A stretch of 10,934 nucleotides of DNA, from positions 1 through 10,934 of the forward strand of contig CAYJKB010000055.1 in the NCBI GenBank assembly GCA_964370625.1, in the 5' to 3' direction. Under the pieces are notes generated by a model, which was not told the DNA's origin, did not search any database, and saw only the letters and a list, made by a program, of their open reading frames with translations. Made by a program: the position numbers and the translations under genes. Of the stretch, positions 1 through 6,465 are shown piece after piece. How positions within the stretch are numbered: position 1 is the first letter of the stretch; each line of letters opens with the position of its first letter. Origin of the DNA: CAYJKB01 sp964370625. GTDB taxonomy: Bacteria > Bacillota > Clostridia > Oscillospirales > Butyricicoccaceae.

Positions 1-353
1 AAGAAATGCACGCAAAAGGATTTGCTTTTGAACTTGATGATTTTGGTAGTTAATATTCAAATATGAGTGTATTCTTGGATTTACCACTGGAAATAATTAA
101 AATTGACAGAAGTCTTTTGCTTTCTGCTATTAAATCTGAAAAAAATAGAAAATTCTTTGAACATCTTGTTTTAGGGATTAAAGCTACTAATAAAAAAATC
201 ATTGCTGAAGGAGTTGAAGAAATCGAACAAAAAGATTTATGTATTTCTTGTAAATGTAATTATATACAAGGATATCTATTTTCTAAAGCAATTCCGGTTT
301 ATAATGCATTTCCTTTTATAGGATTAAATAATGATGAAAATTCAGAAAAATAA
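1..353 (+). pseudogene. EAL-domain c-di-GMP phosphodiesterase, 3' part, interrupted by in-frame TAA
   Basis: This is the C-terminal part of an EAL domain, the family that hydrolyses cyclic-di-GMP; the 5' part lies outside the window. Reading from position 3, the frame gives FAFELDDFGS, then a TAA stop at 51-53, then YSN and an uninterrupted tail to the stop at 351-353. The stop sits where the family has the second glycine of DDFG-T/S-G-YSS. Other EAL hallmarks are intact: the DD pair (36-41), IKIDRS, AEGVEE (metal/catalytic Glu) and YIQGYLFSKAIP. The ATG at 63 is in frame after the stop but has no Shine-Dalgarno sequence and would yield only 96 residues without the first half of the barrel, so a functional restart is unlikely. 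What is seen: the motifs and the stop. Inferred: the gene is inactivated. A sequencing error or strain-specific mutation is possible. Confidence 0.82.
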
Positions 354-661
354 ATTACTATCGCTTTCATATGCTCAGCCTTGATTATAACCTAATTGAG
401 TTAAATCGATTGACGTAAACAGTCAGTCACTATAACAGTTTTTCTAAAATAAAAAAATATAAGGAACATTTGATTTAATGTCTTCGTCATAATAATATAA
501 GAAAATTTAATAATACTATTAATATTATTAAATGTATATTGCATTGTGTGAAAAAGTCAAAAAGGTGATATTTATATTAAAATAATGAATGTTATGAAGA
601 AAAATAAGTGTACAAAACTGTTAAAAGTCTAGCTGAAAGAGTCGAAAGGAGATAGTTTGAT
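354..661. other. Gene-poor AT-rich gap between EAL remnant and small membrane protein
   Basis: No gene of useful length is seen in this 308-base gap. It contains a perfect AT-only inverted repeat (505-533) and a short open stretch, GTG at 608 to TAG at 653-655, reading VYKTVKSLAERVERR. That stretch is preceded immediately by an in-frame TAA and looks like either chance or the tail of a decayed small regulator. A TTGACG at 410-415 with TATAAC at 431-436 has only a 15-bp spacer, so it is a poor promoter candidate. No convincing promoter for the gene at 662 could be fixed. Confidence 0.5.
505..533. repeat. AT-only perfect inverted repeat, 11-bp arms
   Basis: Arms ATTTAATAATA (505-515) and TATTATTAAAT (523-533) are exact reverse complements around a 7-nt loop. 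There is no following T-run, so it is not a standard terminator. It could be a weak operator or an AT-rich structure arising by chance in such base-poor sequence. Confidence 0.4.
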
Positions 662-895
662 ATGAAAAAGGATAAAATTATGCAAGTCCTATTCTTAGTG
701 ATAGGAACACTTACAGCATTAGAATTTATTTTTGTAAGGGGATTATTTACGTGGTTAATTGCTGTCATAGCTACAGTGGCTTTAGGAATAATTAACATTG
801 GAATTAATATTAAGAACAAGGATTGGATAGGAATTTGGTATAATTCTTTACTGATTGTTGCTTTATGCATGGGGTATTTTTATATTTTAGGATAA
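662..895 (+). CDS. Small integral membrane protein, 77 aa, unknown function
   Basis: I do not recognise a named family. The start is supported by a strong Shine-Dalgarno sequence (AAAGGAGA, 645-652) nine bases before the ATG. The protein begins with a short basic MKKDK segment, followed by about three hydrophobic spans (roughly residues 8-25, 28-49 and 60-76) separated by short polar links containing R26 and NKDW (52-55). This fits a three-helix membrane protein with little outside the bilayer. Small proteins of this size often follow an XRE-type regulator in Firmicutes, but no intact regulator lies upstream here. It stands alone, convergent with the LysR gene, and ends before a shared terminator. 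The opposite-strand open frame over the same bases lacks comparable start signals. Function cannot be assigned. Confidence 0.72.
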   Translation: MKKDKIMQVLFLVIGTLTALEFIFVRGLFTWLIAVIATVALGIINIGINIKNKDWIGIWYNSLLIVALCMGYFYILG

Positions 896-906
896 TTATT
901 AGAGAA

Positions 907-927
907 ATATGATAAATTTTATCATAT
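907..927. repeat. Short inverted repeat downstream of small membrane protein gene
   Basis: ATATGATAAA (907-916) pairs exactly with TTTATCATAT (918-927) around one base. It lies just after the stop codon of the small membrane protein and before the main terminator. It might add to 3'-end structure, but it has only weak A/T pairing and no T-run. Confidence 0.35.
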
Positions 928-942
928 CTTCTGTTAAAAAAT

Positions 943-979
943 AAAGTGTGATGAAAATTCGAATTTCATCACACTTTTT
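943..979. terminator. Bidirectional rho-independent terminator
   Basis: The left arm AAAGTGTGATGAAA and the right arm TTTCATCACACTTT pair through 14 bases, with a short central ATTCGAA-type loop region. A T-run follows on the + strand (975-979) and the complementary run (943-945) precedes it. It lies between the convergent small membrane protein gene (stop at 895) and the LysR gene (stop at 997), so it can serve both. Confidence 0.85.
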
Positions 980-996
980 ACATTTTTTAAAATAAA

Positions 997-1899
997 TTAC
1001 GAAATTTCTTTAAGATTTTTCTTTAATATAGCTAAAAATTCTCGTTCTCTTGGGGAAAAATCATATAATTTTTGGAAAGCAAGACATACAGATAAATCAT
1101 GAGGAAAGTCATCAATTTGAAGTGTTTTACATCCTAATAATGTCTGTTCTTTGGAAATATCGCCCATAACAACAGAAATGTAGTCACCACGAAGCACACT
1201 TTCCATAAGTCCACCTCTATCAAAAACATTAAGTGTCTTTTGAAAAGGGAGTCTCCCTAAAATTTTAAGCCAATCTTCATATTGGAAATTTTCATAAGTC
1301 ACAAATTTTGCCTGAGTTAATTCTTTAAAAGAAATGGAAGTATGGTTTCTATAAATTCCTTTTGATGCAACAAGTGCTTTAGGTCTAATGCTATTTGAAA
1401 GAATTATTGTATCAAGATTGTATCGTTCAGCAGTTTGTTTATGAACAGCTAAACGTTCATTGAAGCAATAAAATAATGAAAATTTATATTTCTTTTCAAT
1501 TACATCTTGAAGTGTTTGTATAAGTCCTGTTTCTTTGAATAAATCTTCTAATTCTTCACTTGGGGAGCCTTTTTTTAGTTCCATAAAACTTTCCATAAAA
1601 GTCGAAGAATATGTACATGAAATAGAAAGTTGAGAATCTGCTGTAAAATGCATCGGTATTCGCATTATATTATCCATTTCATTAATGATATTTTTAGCAT
1701 ATTTCAAAAAAAGTTTACCTTCATTTGTTAAAATAACACCTTTATTCATTCGCTTGAAAATTGAAAAACCTAAATCTTGTTCTACATTTTTTACTATATT
1801 GCTAAGGTTTGGTTGAGAGAGAAAAAGGTTGTTTGCAGCCTTATTAATAGAGCCACAATTTTCTATTTCCACAATATATTCTAAAAATTTAATATTCAT
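997..1899 (-). CDS. LysR-family transcriptional regulator
   Basis: At 300 residues the protein has the normal length of a LysR-type regulator. Residues 1-60 form the winged helix-turn-helix: NIKFLEYIVEIENCGSINKA is followed by LFLSQPNLSNIVKNVEQDLG and FKR, matching the family pattern of scanning helix, SQP-x-LS recognition helix and LG-x-x-LF. A linker helix (about 60-80) leads to the co-inducer domain (about 88-295), which diverges and gives no hint of the ligand. The ATG at 1899 has a GAGGT Shine-Dalgarno sequence (1904-1908 on the opposite strand) at short spacing. The gene is transcribed away from the ureohydrolase at 2168 across a 268-base gap. In this family that layout usually means the regulator controls its divergent neighbour and itself. 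The ligand is probably a guanidino compound or its product, but this is inference. Confidence 0.9.
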   Translation of the reverse strand: MNIKFLEYIVEIENCGSINKAANNLFLSQPNLSNIVKNVEQDLGFSIFKRMNKGVILTNEGKLFLKYAKNIINEMDNIMRIPMHFTADSQLSISCTYSSTFMESFMELKKGSPSEELEDLFKETGLIQTLQDVIEKKYKFSLFYCFNERLAVHKQTAERYNLDTIILSNSIRPKALVASKGIYRNHTSISFKELTQAKFVTYENFQYEDWLKILGRLPFQKTLNVFDRGGLMESVLRGDYISVVMGDISKEQTLLGCKTLQIDDFPHDLSVCLAFQKLYDFSPREREFLAILKKNLKEIS

Positions 1900-2061
1900 A
1901 CATACCTCGATGTTTTTTTCTTAAAACTTATTGTAACATACTTTATATATAAAAAGATAGATGTTTCGAATATTTTTTTGTTTAAAATATATAAATATGG
2001 GTTAGTGTAGACTAAATAAGTGTAAAATGATAATAAAATATTATAAAACATATAACAACAC

Positions 2062-2093
2062 CATTTGCTATATATTTTTTCATATAACAAATG
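2062..2093. promoter_or_regulatory. Candidate LysR-type operator (imperfect inverted repeat)
   Basis: Arms 2062-2074 and 2081-2093 are reverse complements at 11 of 13 positions (CATTTG...CAAATG at the outer ends) with a 6-base AT spacer. The centre is about 62 bases upstream of the transcription start predicted from the TATAAT at 2128. That is where LysR regulators typically place their recognition site. A CATATG palindrome at 2095-2100 lies between it and the promoter and could be part of a second, activation half-site. Confidence 0.5.
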
Positions 2094-2104
2094 TCATATG
2101 TGTA

Positions 2105-2133
2105 TAACCACTCGCATTTTTTAGTGCTATAAT
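2105..2133 (+). promoter_or_regulatory. Predicted sigma-A promoter of ureohydrolase-YjiH unit, extended -10
   Basis: A perfect TATAAT (2128-2133) is preceded by TGC (2125-2127), an extended -10. The -35 position, 17 bp upstream (TAACCA, 2105-2110), matches only three of six consensus bases. A good -10 with a poor -35 is typical of an activator-dependent promoter, which fits LysR control. Transcription would start near 2140 and give a short leader of about 28 nt. Confidence 0.65.
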
Positions 2134-2167
2134 TAACATATCAACCAAATATTAGGAGGACAATATT

Positions 2168-3121
2168 ATGAGCAACAATCAACCAACTAGCGCATTATCA
2201 TCACCAAGATTCTGTAACATGGGTACTTTTATGAGAATGGAAAAAGTTAAATCTGCTGAAGGACTTGATTTCGTAATCGCAGGAGCTCCATTTGATACAG
2301 CAAGTTCTTTTAGATCAGGTGCAAGATTTGGACCTAATGCTATTAGAAATATTTCTGTTATGATGAAACCTAATAATGTTATTCAACAAGTTAACATTAT
2401 GGAATCATTAAAAGGTGGAGATATAGGAGATTTTAATGTTGTCCCTGGATATATTCATCCATCTTATAAATATATTGAAGAAGGAATAGATGAGATAGTT
2501 TCAAAAGGAGCTATTCCAATTGTTTTAGGCGGAGACCATTCTATAACACTTGCAGAACTTCGCTCTGTAGCTAAAGTTCATGGACCTGTAGCTTTAGTAC
2601 ATTTTGATTCTCATTCAGATCTATGTGATGAAGTGTTTGGGGAAAAATACAATCATGGTACACCGTTTAGACGTGCAATCGAAGAAGGGTTAATAGACCC
2701 TGCACATTCAATTCAAGTGGGTATGAGAGGCTCTTTATATGACCCAGATGAGCATAAGATGGCTGCTGAATTAGGTATGCTTCTTATCCCAGGACACAAA
2801 GTTCATGACATGGGTATGGATAAAATTATTGAGATGATTAAAGAAAGAGTTGGGGATAAACCATGTTTCTTAACATTCGATATTGATTTTGTAGACCCAG
2901 CTTATGCGCCGGGTACAGGAACTCCTGAAGTTGGTGGATTTACTTCAAATGAAACTTTAAAAATTATTAGAAATATTAAAGACTTAAATTATATTGGTTT
3001 TGATATAGTTGAAGTATTACCTGCATTTGATTCAGGTGAAGTTACTTCATATATGGCAGCTAATATAGTATTTGAATATCTATCCATCCTAGCACTTAAA
3101 AAGAAAAACAAAAATGGGTAA
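2168..3121 (+). CDS. Agmatinase / guanidino-acid ureohydrolase (arginase superfamily)
   Basis: This 317-residue enzyme of the arginase/agmatinase superfamily hydrolyses a guanidino group to urea and an amine, using a two-manganese centre in the cytoplasm. Metal-binding motifs are all present: GGDHS (121-125, ligand H124), FDSHSD (146-151, ligands D147, H149, D151) and FDID (237-240, ligands D238, D240), followed by DPAYAPGTGTPEVGG. HGTPFRRA (163-170) and VEVLP (281-285, E282) match active-site regions. The second motif is DSHSD rather than the common DAHxD, a substitution at a non-ligand position that also occurs in some family members. The region after HGT, with FRRAIEEGLIDP and GMRGS, resembles agmatinases, guanidinobutyrases and guanidinopropionases more than arginases, so the substrate is not settled. 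The start has AGGAGGA (2154-2160) seven bases upstream. It is probably co-transcribed with the YjiH-like gene. Confidence 0.92.
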   Translation: MSNNQPTSALSSPRFCNMGTFMRMEKVKSAEGLDFVIAGAPFDTASSFRSGARFGPNAIRNISVMMKPNNVIQQVNIMESLKGGDIGDFNVVPGYIHPSYKYIEEGIDEIVSKGAIPIVLGGDHSITLAELRSVAKVHGPVALVHFDSHSDLCDEVFGEKYNHGTPFRRAIEEGLIDPAHSIQVGMRGSLYDPDEHKMAAELGMLLIPGHKVHDMGMDKIIEMIKERVGDKPCFLTFDIDFVDPAYAPGTGTPEVGGFTSNETLKIIRNIKDLNYIGFDIVEVLPAFDSGEVTSYMAANIVFEYLSILALKKKNKNG

Positions 3122-3126
3122 CTGAA

Positions 3127-3161
3127 AAATATAACTATTTTAGGGGTATATAGTTATATTT
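3127..3161 (+). repeat. Intercistronic hairpin between ureohydrolase and YjiH-like gene
   Basis: AAATATAACTAT (3127-3138) pairs exactly with ATAGTTATATTT (3150-3161), 12 bp, around an 11-base loop containing GGGG. An A-rich stretch, not a T-run, follows on the coding strand, so it is unlikely to terminate transcription of the ureohydrolase gene. It could instead protect or process the two-gene mRNA and set unequal expression of the two genes. Confidence 0.55.
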
Positions 3162-3188
3162 AGCAAAAAATAAGATTGGAGCATTCAA

Positions 3189-4652
3189 ATGAGTAATAAA
3201 GTTGAAAATGAAAATTTAAATGACAACAAAATAGGAAAAGAAAACTACAACGATAATAGAGTGCTTGATGCTTTAGAACTTACTCAAGCAGAAAGAAATA
3301 ACGGTATATTAAAATCATTATTTTTCACAATTATAGCTGTATTTGTATTCTTTGTACCTATTACTATAAACGGACAAACTGATATCACATTTGGATTTAT
3401 CTATAAAACCATTGAAAAAGTTTTAGGTACTTTCGGAATGTGGATGATAATGGGTGGAGTTGTTGTTACTAATGGTATTTTAAGTGTGTATGGAAAATTT
3501 GTCTGTAAGAATAAAGAGGATAAAATCTATAAATATTATGAAGAAGATAGTGCAGTGCACGTTTTGCTTTATCTAACTGGTGCTATTATTTCAATAGGCT
3601 ACCTACTTAATACCACATTCGGCATTAATTTCCCTGAATTTTTGGTAGGCGCACATACAGCAGGGTCAGTTATTCCAGTTGCGATTTCTGTTTCTTGGAT
3701 TATTCCAGTAAGTGCTGTATTTATGCCGTTTTTACTTAACTATGGAATTATTGATTTCATTGGTAGTTTAATGGAGCCTATTATGCGCCCTGTTTTTAAA
3801 GTTCCTGGTCGAAGTGCAGTTAACGCTATTGCTTCATTTGTAAGCTCATCATCTGTTGGTGTTCTTATTACAAGTAAACTTTTAAAAAATGGTGTTTATA
3901 CAAAAAGAGAAGCTGCTATTATAGCAACAGGTTTTAGTGCAGTAAGTGTTGGTTTTGCTTATATGGTAATAGAAACAGCTGGACTTAGCGAAATGTTTAT
4001 CCCTGTTTATTTCTCTGCTATGTTAATTACACTTATAGTTTCTTTCTTTATGAGTAGAATTCCACCTCTATGTAATAAACCAGATGTTTATGAAGATGGA
4101 AGAATTCAAACTGCAGAAGATTTAGCAAGAGAAAAGAAACCTGTTGATGGTGTATTAAAAACTGGTTTATCTCGAGCTGTTAAAAAAGCATATGTAGCTC
4201 CAAACTTATTCTCTGAAATTAAAAATAGCCTTGGAGATGGCTACTTTGTATTGCCAAAAGTTGTATCTCTGCTTACAGCAGTTGGTACAATTGCAATGAT
4301 AATTGCAACTTATACACCAATTTTTGATTGGTTTGGATTATTATTTGTTCCAATTTTAAATGTGCTTCAAGTTCCTGATGCTGCAATTATTGCACCTTCA
4401 TTCCCTGTTGGTATTGCTGAAATGTTCTTACCAGTTCTTTTAATCGCTGATAAAATTGATGTAATTAGCGAAGCTGCAAGATATATGGTAGTTACTGTTT
4501 CTATGGTTCAAATCATTTTCTTCTCTGAAACAGTTGTTGTAATGATTTCAACTAAAATGCCAATTAAATTAAAAGAACTTATCATTTGTTTCTTTGAAAG
4601 AACCTTTATCGCAATTCCTGTAACTGCAATATTTATGCATTTTATGTTCTAA
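3189..4652 (+). CDS. YjiH-family / nucleoside-recognition (Gate) domain membrane protein
   Basis: This 487-residue polytopic membrane protein has a polar Asn/Glu-rich N-terminal tail of about 40 residues and many hydrophobic helices. At about residues 215-300 is a Gate-type segment with SSSSVGVLI, ASKL-like TSKLLKNGVYTKREA and GFSAVSVGFAYMV, the pattern of YjiH and the nucleoside-transporter gate superfamily. A polar loop (about 295-345) separates it from a second membrane half ending FIAIPVTAIFMHFMF. The family is thought to transport small polar solutes, but substrates are poorly known. The start has GGAG about eight bases upstream. It lies 67 bases after the ureohydrolase with no promoter seen in between, so uptake (or export of product) of a guanidino compound is a reasonable guess from context only. 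A signalling or spore-related role, as for some other Gate proteins, cannot be excluded. Confidence 0.85.
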   Translation: MSNKVENENLNDNKIGKENYNDNRVLDALELTQAERNNGILKSLFFTIIAVFVFFVPITINGQTDITFGFIYKTIEKVLGTFGMWMIMGGVVVTNGILSVYGKFVCKNKEDKIYKYYEEDSAVHVLLYLTGAIISIGYLLNTTFGINFPEFLVGAHTAGSVIPVAISVSWIIPVSAVFMPFLLNYGIIDFIGSLMEPIMRPVFKVPGRSAVNAIASFVSSSSVGVLITSKLLKNGVYTKREAAIIATGFSAVSVGFAYMVIETAGLSEMFIPVYFSAMLITLIVSFFMSRIPPLCNKPDVYEDGRIQTAEDLAREKKPVDGVLKTGLSRAVKKAYVAPNLFSEIKNSLGDGYFVLPKVVSLLTAVGTIAMIIATYTPIFDWFGLLFVPILNVLQVPDAAIIAPSFPVGIAEMFLPVLLIADKIDVISEAARYMVVTVSMVQIIFFSETVVVMISTKMPIKLKELIICFFERTFIAIPVTAIFMHFMF

Positions 4653-4765
4653 CTGATGTTCTGTGTTTATAGCGATAAATAATAATATTATAAGGAACTG
4701 ATATCGAACATGGTACTACTAACATAATTTCAGTTTTAAAACCCATATTTTAATATAATACATTT

Positions 4766-4810
4766 AAAAAGCATTATTTCTATCTGATTATGATAGAAAT
4801 AATGCTTTTT
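4766..4810. terminator. Strong bidirectional rho-independent terminator
   Basis: A perfect 19-bp stem (arms 4766-4784 and 4792-4810) closes a 7-base loop. It starts with five A and ends with a T-run that continues to 4811. It lies between the convergent YjiH-like gene (stop at 4652) and the lipoprotein gene (stop at 4859), so it can end transcription from both sides. No gene is seen in the rest of this 206-base gap. Confidence 0.92.
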
Positions 4811-4858
4811 TATTTAATTTGAGATTAGAAGATTGAATAATATTGTGCTTAAATACGA

Positions 4859-5647
4859 CTAATACTCTATAAAACTTTGCAAGTCTTGTGGAGGTGTTAT
4901 ATTAACATCACCATTTATACTATAATATTCGGTGAAAGTGTCTGTTAAAATCGTTGCTGAAAGAGCGGGGGAGTCTATTTCTACTTCAATTGTTATATCG
5001 CTTTGAAGTATTTTTCCATCTTTAGATATAACTGTTTCGCCACTAGCGTCTATAAATTCTATTCCATCGGCAATTCCATGCATTTGCTCTATTTCTTCAA
5101 TATGTTGTGGCAAATTTTCCTCTTTTATAGAATATGTAAAAATATTAAATTCTTCTTTTTCTTCAAAAGTAAAATCTAGTAGTTCTTCAGCTTTAAATTG
5201 CACAGAAGAATAATCTACTTGTGGAAAAATCACACCTTCATCAACTTTGGATTTCATCTTGTTATCACCATATGATGTATAGAAATATCCATCTAAATAA
5301 TATGTTTCAATAACTCCAACTTGTTCAAGCATTGGTGAGTTTGAGCTTGAAATACTATGATATTTCGTATTATTTTCTTCTCTCATATCATATTTAATTT
5401 CATGTTCTGCATTGATTAGAGTAGAAGTATCAGATGATATCATTTCACTTTGGGAATACATTTTCAAATGAGCTGAAGTAGGATCTGAGGCTTCAGACAT
5501 AACTTGATTAAAAATTTCTTCATAGGATAAATTAGTTGGAATATTGTCTGTCACAGGTTCGCTGTTTGGGGTATCTGATGATTGTGAACAACCTATAACT
5601 GACATACAAAGAACGATAGATAGCAGTAAAATTGGTTTCTTTTGCAC
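4859..5647 (-). CDS. Putative lipoprotein, LolA/DUF6612-like
   Basis: The 262-residue product has a lipoprotein signal: MQKK, a hydrophobic core (about 5-17), then the lipobox V-I-G-C with Cys20 as the predicted lipid-modified residue. A Ser/Pro/Asn-rich linker follows (about 21-38). The mature part (about 40-262) is acidic and rich in beta-strand-like alternation, with YYLDGYFYTSYGDNKMK (about 116-132) and a C-terminal strand region. This resembles extracytoplasmic Firmicute lipoproteins of the DUF6612 kind; I recognise it by overall pattern, not by a diagnostic motif. The start is GTG at 5647, chosen because GGAGGT (5656-5661, opposite strand) lies eight bases upstream; no competing ATG fits. 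It has its own promoter, and its link to the neighbouring transport genes is unknown. Function is not known. Confidence 0.78.
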   Translation of the reverse strand: MQKKPILLLSIVLCMSVIGCSQSSDTPNSEPVTDNIPTNLSYEEIFNQVMSEASDPTSAHLKMYSQSEMISSDTSTLINAEHEIKYDMREENNTKYHSISSSNSPMLEQVGVIETYYLDGYFYTSYGDNKMKSKVDEGVIFPQVDYSSVQFKAEELLDFTFEEKEEFNIFTYSIKEENLPQHIEEIEQMHGIADGIEFIDASGETVISKDGKILQSDITIEVEIDSPALSATILTDTFTEYYSINGDVNITPPQDLQSFIEY

Positions 5648-5728
5648 TAATAAAAACCTCCATTAATATTATATAGATTCGACTGAATAACAGTCTCTTT
5701 TGCAAAACATAAAAGTTCAGCAGTAGTA

Positions 5729-5758
5729 ATTGTACCACATATTAATATAAAATCGCAA
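5729..5758 (-). promoter_or_regulatory. Predicted sigma-A promoter of the lipoprotein gene
   Basis: On the minus strand TTGCGA (5753-5758) is followed after 18 bp by TACAAT (5729-5734), directly preceded by TGG, an extended -10. This places the transcription start near 5722 and leaves a leader of about 75 nt before the GTG. It suggests the lipoprotein is not simply read through from the lrp gene. Confidence 0.55.
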
Positions 5759-5844
5759 GGTGATTATCATTTATTTTTATGTAATATAAAGAAAGCAAAG
5801 AAAACAATATTCAAAGTGTAATAGCTAAAGTTATATAACTATGT

Positions 5845-6312
5845 TTACAATACTTTTAACGAAGTATCATCTTTAATTGTAGCAATAATAGTATTGCATG
5901 TAACTTGTCCAAGTCCAGGCAATTTATATATTACATCTTTCAAAACTTTTTCAAGCTCTTTATTATTAGCAAACATAGCATGAACATGAAGGTTGCCATT
6001 GCCAGTCATTTGATACAATTTGTATATACTATCTTCATTTGCTAATATTTCACATGCTTCAGTCAATTTTTCTACACTAACTTGTATATCAAAATAAACA
6101 GAAATACTATGTCCAACTTTGTCTGGATTCAAAATGATTGTATATTTATCTATCAAACCAGATTCTTCAAGTTCTAAAAGCCTAGCTCGTACAGCAACTC
6201 GAGAAATTCCGACTTTTTTGCTAATATCAACTAGTGAAATACGAGCATTGTTCATTAATTCTTGTAAAATTAATTTGTCTAATTCATCAATATTTGAAAG
6301 TAATTTCTTCAT
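5845..6312 (-). CDS. Lrp/AsnC-family transcriptional regulator
   Basis: The product is 155 residues, the usual length for a full Lrp/AsnC protein. Residues 7-60 are the winged helix-turn-helix (IDELDKLILQELMNNARIS, then VDISKKVGISRVAVRARLLELEESGLI), with the family's D-x-x-I-L-x-x-L opening. Residues about 65-150 form the RAM/ligand-binding domain, including YQMTGNGNLHVHAMF, the loop that binds amino acids in relatives. The ATG at 6312 is preferred over an upstream in-frame TTG at 6339, because AGAAGG lies about six bases before it and the TTG would add an unrelated nine-residue extension. It follows the AbgT gene on the same strand but has its own strong promoter. It is a plausible regulator of the flanking peptide/aminoacyl transport genes, sensing an amino acid; this rests on position only. 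Confidence 0.9.
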   Translation of the reverse strand: MKKLLSNIDELDKLILQELMNNARISLVDISKKVGISRVAVRARLLELEESGLIDKYTIILNPDKVGHSISVYFDIQVSVEKLTEACEILANEDSIYKLYQMTGNGNLHVHAMFANNKELEKVLKDVIYKLPGLGQVTCNTIIATIKDDTSLKVL

Positions 6313-6329
6313 ACTCTGCCTTCTTTCTA

Positions 6330-6357
6330 TAATAAGCAACGTTTTTAATGCTTATTA
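6330..6357. promoter_or_regulatory. Candidate operator in lrp leader (8-bp inverted repeat)
   Basis: TAATAAGC (6330-6337) and GCTTATTA (6350-6357) are perfect reverse complements whose centres are 20 bases apart, close to two helical turns. The site lies just downstream of the predicted lrp transcription start (about 6361) and before the ATG at 6312. This position and spacing would suit autorepression by an Lrp-type dimer. It could also form an RNA hairpin in the leader. Confidence 0.45.
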
Positions 6358-6367
6358 ATCACTATAT

Positions 6368-6396
6368 ATTATATACTATTTCTTGAATTTTTTCAA
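6368..6396 (-). promoter_or_regulatory. Predicted sigma-A promoter of the lrp gene
   Basis: On the minus strand TTGAAA (6391-6396) is followed after exactly 17 bp by a perfect TATAAT (6368-6373). This is one of the best promoter matches in the window and gives lrp an independent start inside the gap after the AbgT gene. Confidence 0.75.
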
Positions 6397-6465
6397 CAAA
6401 ATGTAATCAAATTGTGACAAATGATAGTTTAATAAGTTTTTATAGTTACATTTTAACAAATTTTC

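Noticed and set aside
592..870. 92-codon open frame on the minus strand over the small membrane protein gene
   Set aside because: It is antisense to a gene with a strong ribosome binding site and has no start signals or recognisable composition of its own.
1896..2090. 64-codon minus-strand open frame in the LysR-ureohydrolase gap
   Set aside because: It overlaps the LysR start and the candidate operator, consists of low-complexity Tyr/Ile/Lys/Phe sequence typical of AT-rich non-coding DNA, and lacks a Shine-Dalgarno sequence.
2093..2167. Guanidine riboswitch upstream of the ureohydrolase
   Set aside because: The predicted leader is only about 28 nt, and neither the paired ACGR-loop hairpins of the class II type nor a larger conserved fold is visible.
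5532..5738. 68-codon minus-strand open frame overlapping the lipoprotein signal region
   Set aside because: It is a different frame over the lipoprotein 5' end and promoter; the lipoprotein has a clear GGAGGT, signal peptide and lipobox.
6119..6358. 79-codon plus-strand open frame opposite the lrp gene
   Set aside because: It is an antisense shadow of the helix-turn-helix region, with no supporting start signal.
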